From Balamuthia mandrillaris (taxonomy: Eukaryota > Discosea > Longamoebia > Balamuthiidae), in NCBI GenBank assembly GCA_031835245.1, contig JAVKOQ010000609.1, positions 1-24,275 of the forward strand: 24,275 bases of DNA, in the 5' to 3' direction. Below, piece by piece: positions 18,501 to 24,275 of the stretch (positions within the stretch are counted from its first letter, which is position 1; every line of letters begins with the position of its first letter). Under the pieces are notes generated by a model. That model saw nothing but the letters and a program-made list of their open reading frames with translations. It was not told where the DNA came from and made no database searches. The position numbers and the translations under genes were made by a program.

Positions 18501-21500
18501 AGGGGCGAGTGGAAGTAGCGTCCAAAATGGTCATGAACATGTGAAGCAGTTGTGTTCGTGTCTCCACGTTGGCAGATAAGTTCAGGAAGAGACGATGAAG
18601 AAGTGTCTTGGCCAAAGGTTTGGCCAAGTACAACAGGCGCACGAGAGCAACCAAGTCCTCTTTCTCCACGACGGGTTTGCCCTTCAGGTCAAGGAAAGGC
18701 ATGGGGGCACGTCTTCTGGCGGGACTGGCTTCTTCTTCCTCTGAGTCAGAATCGGAGGAGTCATCTCTTTGGGCGCTTGATAGTCCGATGACCCGAGTAG
18801 GGCGACCTCTGTCTCTACCCCAGAAGCCTCCGCGACGAGCTCCACGATTTTGGTATTCTCTATAGGCGCGTTCTCTGTATTTCAAGACAGAAAAAAAAAA
18901 TAATCATTAGCAAAAGAAAGCACGGAGTAGCGAATTAAAGTAATACGTACCGCAATGCATTGGCTTCGGCCACAATCTCTGGGGGCAGTTGGCCCAAAAC
19001 AGAATCATCCTGCGACATGAGAATGTCAGCGCGCAAGTCAGGGCTTAGTGTTGCCAAAAAGTCGGCTGTGGACATGGCTTCTGCCCGTGAGGTGTCTGTT
19101 TGTCTAGCCATTCTTTCCTGCAACAGCCTTTGCTGTTCTTGCTGCAAAACTTCCATTTGGATGTCCGGAGGCAACGCCGCAATAAAATCAGGACTGATGG
19201 TGCTGGTTGATACACCAGATGAAACTCCTGTTGAGCTTCCTTGACTACTGGAAGATCCGGCCGAGGAAAGGAATGATGAAGAAGGTGCTGAAGAAGAGGC
19301 AGAGCTAGAAGAGGTGTCACCAGTAGGGACGGTGGAGGAACTAACAGGACTAGAAGCGGGAAGAGTAGTGCCAGAAGAGGCAGGAGAAGAAGAAGGAGGA
19401 GAAGATGTAGAGCTGGAGGTAGAAGAGGATTCCTGTGGTATTTGGTTGCTAGTGGTTGAAGGGGTGCTCGACTCAGCGGGCTGGCCAGGTGAGCCAGAGC
19501 TGCTGGTAGTAGACAGTGTAGGAGTAGACGACGAGGTGCTTTGTTGGGCAGAACCTAGCATGCCCCAATAGTTGGAAGAGGAGGCTTGCGAGATGTGAGT
19601 TGCCAGGACTTCAGCTCTTAGCTCTTCTGGCAAGGCAGCAAGGAATGCAGGATCAATGCCTGGAATTTCCTCCGTGACGGCTGTAGCCGAAGGCGGCGCA
19701 GCAGGGGCTTGAATTGACGTTTCTGGAGCGGAACTTTCTGCACGGAGAGATTCTTCCGTTGAAGCAGATTGAGGAGCTTCTCCTGCATCGGTTCCTGCTT
19801 CTTCTGTTGTGAAAGTAGGTCTTTCTGCGGTCTGTGTTTGTTCTGCAGTGCTACCTTGTGGTTCAGTACTAGCGGCTCCTTCTTGACCCGTAGTTGCGCT
19901 GGCTTCCGCAGCATTACCTAACTCCTGCTCAGCGGTTGCCTGTGAAGTAGTGGAAGAAGGCTCGCTTTGAGGGGTCTGTTCGGAGGCCATCGAAGAAGAG
20001 CTTTCAGCAGTGCCCTCTTGTGTAGAACTTTCTCCTTTCTCTTCCTTCTCGGCTGCTTTCTCCACCTTCTGTGCCGCTGCAGCAGCTGCCGCTTTCTCTT
20101 TCTCCGCCTTCTGAGCGTTCTCCTTTGCCAAGTGTTCACGCATGGTGACGGGACGGAGGCTTTCAACAAGCAAGCGCTCGCAGGACTCTGCAAACTCTCT
20201 CATGTTGGCTGTCTCACTTTCTTCCGCCATTTGTCGAGTTCGTCGACCAGCTGAGCGACCAGATCCTCTCAAGGTGGCTCTTCTGAGAAGACGACGGACT
20301 TCGTCCTCCATGGGGCTGCCTCGAAGAGCAGGATTCAACAGGGAGCTGAGACCCTCAGCAAAGACATCTTGAATAGCTCCTCCTGCGATCATTTGCAAGA
20401 GAGGATGCCTCACAGTCTCCGATGCTGTTTCTCCGGTGGAAAGGGCGTTAAAGTTGAAACGGGTAGCAGGGACACGGCTGCGACCTCCCAAAACTCTGCC
20501 TGGCCTTGGCGGAATGGAGCCGCCCAGAATATCCTCAACAGGCAAAGACCAGCTGGCAACAGTGCCTTCTCCATCGGCAGCTTCCAACTGGATTTCCATC
20601 CCTCCAAATGCGGGTTCTTGGCCCTCTCCTTCGTCAAAGTCATACCAACCATCACCTTCGTCTTCCCCTTCGTCTTCATCGTATTCTTCTTCATCTTCGT
20701 CCTCTTCGACAGATTCATCGTCCTCTGCATCTCCTTCCATGTCCCCTTCCACTTCACCGCCTTCTTGATCTTCATCTTCACTATCCTCATGATGATGTTC
20801 TTCCTCATCTTCCTCTTCGCTGACGTCGTCTTCCTCGCCCAACCCCCCTCCTGGAGGAATGCCTTCTTGAACGAAGCCCATTGCGAGCTGCATGATAGAA
20901 GCAAGCGAAGGAGGAGCTCCACCACCTAATTGATCCTCTTCTTCACCACCAGCTGCTGCTTCATGGAAGCGGTGCATCATTTGGTGCATCATATCTTCAG
21001 CCGCGCTTCTCCCTTCAGTTCTTGTATCTTCTTCTTCTGTCACTGCACCCTCCGCAGCTACAGGTTGACCAATCTCGGGTGCAGGTGTGGTTTGGGAGGG
21101 CTCTGCATGGGCAGCGGTGGTTTGTTGGGAGCTGTTTGCCGCAGTGGTGAACTTGGGTGGCAACACAGCAGTTATCCGAGTGAGAATTTCGAGGGGCCTT
21201 ATAACTGCATTCACCAATTTGGGGGCGTGTGGATGGTTGAGGTTAACCATCCGCAGAGAGCTGGTCAGCAGCTTGATGATGTTGCCTTCCATCAATAACT
21301 TGGAGATTTCTGCAAGGAAGCCAGTGGAAGGATTTCTCGCGGCAGTAGACGTCAGCAGCACATACAAGAACTCCACAAGAGCATGGATGGTATAAGGATA
21401 GGAGTGGTGGTCGGCAGCGGCGTTGCTCTTGAACTTTTCGACTTCAGTTTTAAGGGCACCAAGCAACTCTGATACGATTCTTCGTTTGCCTTCCGGTCTC

Positions 21501-24275
21501 TGGGTCAGCGACAACAGTATGCTGCAACCAGAAGCGTTGAATCGTTGATGATTGGCGATGGACTCGTCTGCTAGAGTAGGCAATTGGCTTTTAATCTCTT
21601 GAGAAAGGAGATGGGTGAGGATGTGACCGATGAAAGTAGGCTTGTTCGCATCGTAACCCTCTGCTAGTAAGGAAGTGTCTTTCTCTTCAGTTTCTTTCTC
21701 TTTGCCTTTGTTTTTTCCTTTAGCCTTGCCCTTGCCCTTGTTGGTTGGCTTGTGCTTGGGAGTGCAGCCGTAGCGCATAATTACATTGCAACAAGGCGGA
21801 TAAGCGGTGATGAAGTTGGTCAAGAAACGGATGATCTCAGTGCTGGTTAAGGTGGGCTTGTTCTCTTGTTCCACCACAACGTCCATTGAGGCATCTTTGC
21901 CCTTGGAAATACTTTCAGCGGCATCTAAAGCAGGCTCGTTGACTTCCTTCTCCTCTTTGGGGGAGGACACCACAAAGAGTGCGTTGATCAATTCCGTTAC
22001 CACTTGTACTAGCGAATTCGGAGTGCGCTTCTTGGGCTTGGCCGGGTCTGTTCCCTTACGAGGAGTGCCCCTCGGGGTAGTGGGGGTGGTGGCCGCTGTT
22101 GGCGTTGTCGTCGAAGTTGCCAATTCCATCGTTGTTGTTGAAGTGGTAGATTTGGTGGAGGGAGTGGAGGGCTCCGCAAGAACCAACGCAACACGATTCA
22201 GAGGAACACCAGGCTTCGGGTCCTTAAGACGAAGAACCGCCTTGGAGGCACGAAGGAAGACATCCAGCTCTCGGCAGACCAAAGGAGCAACCGCTTGCAG
22301 AAAGTTTTTGGGTTTGATGAGGGCAGTGCTGGGGGTTCTGCCCATTTGGGTCGCCATATTGTTGAAGGTTGATTTGATTTCATTCTCCATGGCACTCTGC
22401 AGGAGACTTGGCTCTTCCAACAGATGGCGAAGAATGGTTTCGATCAAGGCCGTTCGCCCTTGGAATTGAATGTTGGTTGGTAGGGAGATAAGAAGAGGCA
22501 GACCGCCAAGCTTCAAGAAACGCAGGGCCAAATCATACTCGCGCGTGAGACGCGAACATAACTGCAGTACGGCTTGGGTTGTCTCCTGGGTTTTAGCGAT
22601 TTGAAGCAGACGCACGCACACCTAAGAGCAAAAGAATAAGATAGGAGGAAGAATTGGTTTTAAGCATAATTTTAAAGAAAGGGCAGGCTTACCTCGATGG
22701 CGTTGGTGCGGTCTTCCACCGAAAGAAAGGTCGGCACCTCAGTGGGGGTTACTCGGAGCTCTCTCTCTAATGCTTCCTCCTCCTTGGCTTTCTTGGCTTG
22801 TTCATCAAGCTCCATTGTGGCAGTCGATGAGGTTTCTTTCTTTTGCTCTTCCTCTGGCGTTAGCTCTTTGTAGATGATGGAGGTCGGAGTGTGGCACAAC
22901 GCATCCACAGCCAACAAAACTGGGCTCAACCATTTTGGCTCAGTACTGTTCTCCTTCGAATCTTCTTCTCGCTTTTTCACTTCCACAGCACCACGCAGCA
23001 TTTCCAAAAACGAAGCGACTACGCCACTCTCTGCTACCTTCTGTCGCGTAAGAGGATACTCAACCAGCATCAGCGTCAGCACGTGTGTCAGTTGGTACAT
23101 GGCATCCACAGAGGGCGTAGGGTCGCCTTGGGCCGCTTTGATGTGCGTCAACAAACCAGATATCACTTCATTTCGTTCTTCGTCCTTCTTGCAAGAAGAG
23201 CCAAGCACGCTAGAAATGGTAAAGGATAAGGTCGTGTCTGCCTTAGCAATCAAATCCAGACATCTAGTCAGCATGTCCCGTCTGAGTTTTTTATACTGCT
23301 CCTTGATGTCAATTTCTTCCGCCTTCTCCTGCTCCTCCTCCGCCTTGCTGGTCTGCTGTGGGGAACCCATCTCCTGGCCGAGCGACATAGCGAGGGCTGC
23401 CGCCAGTTCGTCATCCTCCTCCATGGCGGAGGTGTCTTCCGAGGGAGAGGCAGCTTCAGTGGGCGGAGGATTGGCAAACAACCATTCGGTGGCAAGCTCA
23501 ACACTGTTGCTTCCAATTTGGCGTAAGGCCTCCTCCGCATGCGCAGCAGGGAATCCCATCTCGGTGAGGCTCATCACCGCTTGAGGATCGGGTTGGAAGG
23601 ATGGTTTCTTGGCGGCTGCTGCAGGTGCTTGAGGGGCTGTGCCGAGCTCTTCGAAGGAAAGAATGCTGTTGATGCCAGAGAGAACATTTCCGATGAACCG
23701 CGATGGGAAATGAGGGAAGAACTCGTTGTTCCAAAGAGGCAAGATGGAAACAAGAACTTGCTCGTGGATGCTACGCAAGAATGTATGAGGATCAAAAGGT
23801 CCCTTCTCTCCAGGGAGATTGCGTGTGAGCATATCTTCAGTTACGTCTGATCCCAACAACATGTGTCCAGAAGTGAGGTATTTGATGAAGGTGCCAAAAG
23901 TCAACAGAGCCGCTTTCACTATCTTCATTTCCACTTTCACCTTTTCCTCTCCTGCTGGGTTGGTAGTCGATGGCTTAGAGGAAGTTGCTTCGAGTTCAGC
24001 TTTGTCCTTGCCTTTGCCCTCATTCCCTTTGATCTGCAAAGCTTCTTCTGCAAGCTCCTGTTTGCGAAGGTCCATGTACTTGGCGGTCGTCCATTCAAAG
24101 GCTTTGAGGAAGTGGGGAAGAGCATCTACGTGCTTGAAGGCGTGAAGGAGAAGAGTATGAGTTACTTGTTTCTGCTCATGGAAGAGCAAAGAGCGAAGTT
24201 CTCCGATGACGCTTCCCAGGTAGGCGCTCTTAACGACTGCCTGGTGTTCGTCTTCCTCAAAACCTTTCGGCGTCC
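15573..24275 (-). CDS. HUWE1: HUWE1/TOM1/UPL1-type HECT E3 ubiquitin ligase (5' partial)
   Basis: Giant ligase that forms a Cys-ubiquitin thioester and passes ubiquitin to substrates. Exons in the window: 24275-22693 (open at the edge), 22621-18951, 18874-16922 and 16800-15573; 2,810 residues. In order: a UBA domain at about 23605-23475 (MSLTEMGFPAAHAEEAL); a UIM at about 23430-23370 (DDELAAALAMSLG); armadillo-like helical sequence; an acidic region at about 20850-20590; and tandem ubiquitin-binding UBM motifs at about 19660-19590 (DPAFLAALPEELRAEVL), 19200-19120 (PDFIAALPPDIQMEVL) and 19075-18950. The HECT domain lies in the last exon, with catalytic Cys codon 15674-15672 in HTCFNQLDLP and end GFGFV. 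A Ser/Thr-rich linker separates UBM 1 and 2. No WWE domain is seen between UIM and UBMs, unlike animal HUWE1; this fits plant UPL1/2 and fungal TOM1. Confidence 0.95.
16841..16912 (-). repeat. GAA/TTC triplet repeat in the HUWE1 intron
   Basis: About 24 uninterrupted GAA units on the plus strand, so TTC on the HUWE1 sense strand, starting about ten bases after the GTATAT donor. It fills most of the 121-nt intron 16801-16921 just before the HECT exon. GAA/TTC tracts of this kind can form triplex DNA. Confidence 0.97.

Noticed and set aside
15678-24145. Many plus-strand frames of 80-240 codons opposite HUWE1
   Set aside because: Shadows of the long minus-strand exons, with no family resemblance or independent splice support.

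Overview
This is nuclear DNA from a eukaryote with small, intron-rich genes. Every protein gene but one is split by short GT-AG introns, mostly 58-125 nt. The gene set points to a free-living unicellular protist, possibly an amoebozoan of the Acanthamoeba/Balamuthia kind. It includes SMN, SPF45, Snu23/ZMAT2, PTAR1, YIPF3 and a HUWE1/UPL1-type HECT ligase without a WWE domain. The species cannot be fixed from the sequence. I saw no virus-like element, transposon or CRISPR array. Exon joins were worked out by hand from frame, splice sites and remembered family sequences, and have no transcript support.

Layout, left to right: (1) 1-1212 +, 3' part of a CTP-dependent lipid kinase gene (DGK1/SEC59/phytol kinase family), with a 593-nt intron of pyrimidine microsatellite and a very AT-rich last exon. 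(2) 1213-2258, AT-rich spacer. (3) 2259-3214 +, an SMN homologue with no Tudor domain. (4) 3330-5469 -, a seven-exon ankyrin protein with three Cys-Pro motifs and a C-terminal membrane anchor. (5) 5616-7381 +, PTAR1. (6) 7468-9439 -, SPF45/RBM17. (7) 9718-10971 +, a leucine-rich-repeat protein. (8) 11193-11265 +, tRNA-Ala(AGC). (9) 11326-12229 -, ZMAT2/Snu23. (10) 12553-13962 +, YIPF3. (11) 14108-15434 +, a two-membrane-segment protein that may be a small ENaC/ASIC-like channel. (12) 15573 to beyond 24275 -, the C-terminal 2,810 residues of a HUWE1/TOM1/UPL1-type ubiquitin ligase.

Genes alternate in strand, giving three divergent promoters (5470-5615, 9440-9717, 12230-12552) and tight convergent ends (3215-3329, 7382-7467, 15435-15572). 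All three divergent promoters carry the hexamer GTCGAC. Three genes act in pre-mRNA splicing or snRNP assembly (SMN, SPF45, Snu23), and two act around the Golgi (PTAR1, YIPF3).

The strongest cross-gene pattern is in the introns. Pyrimidine-rich stretches or microsatellites lie just after the donor, always pyrimidine on the transcribed sense strand. The 3' end is often A-rich, and 13 of 31 hand-placed acceptors are AAG. About half the donors begin GTAC. This is an unusual splice-site grammar, and SPF45 is known in human cells for splicing short introns with poor polypyrimidine tracts.
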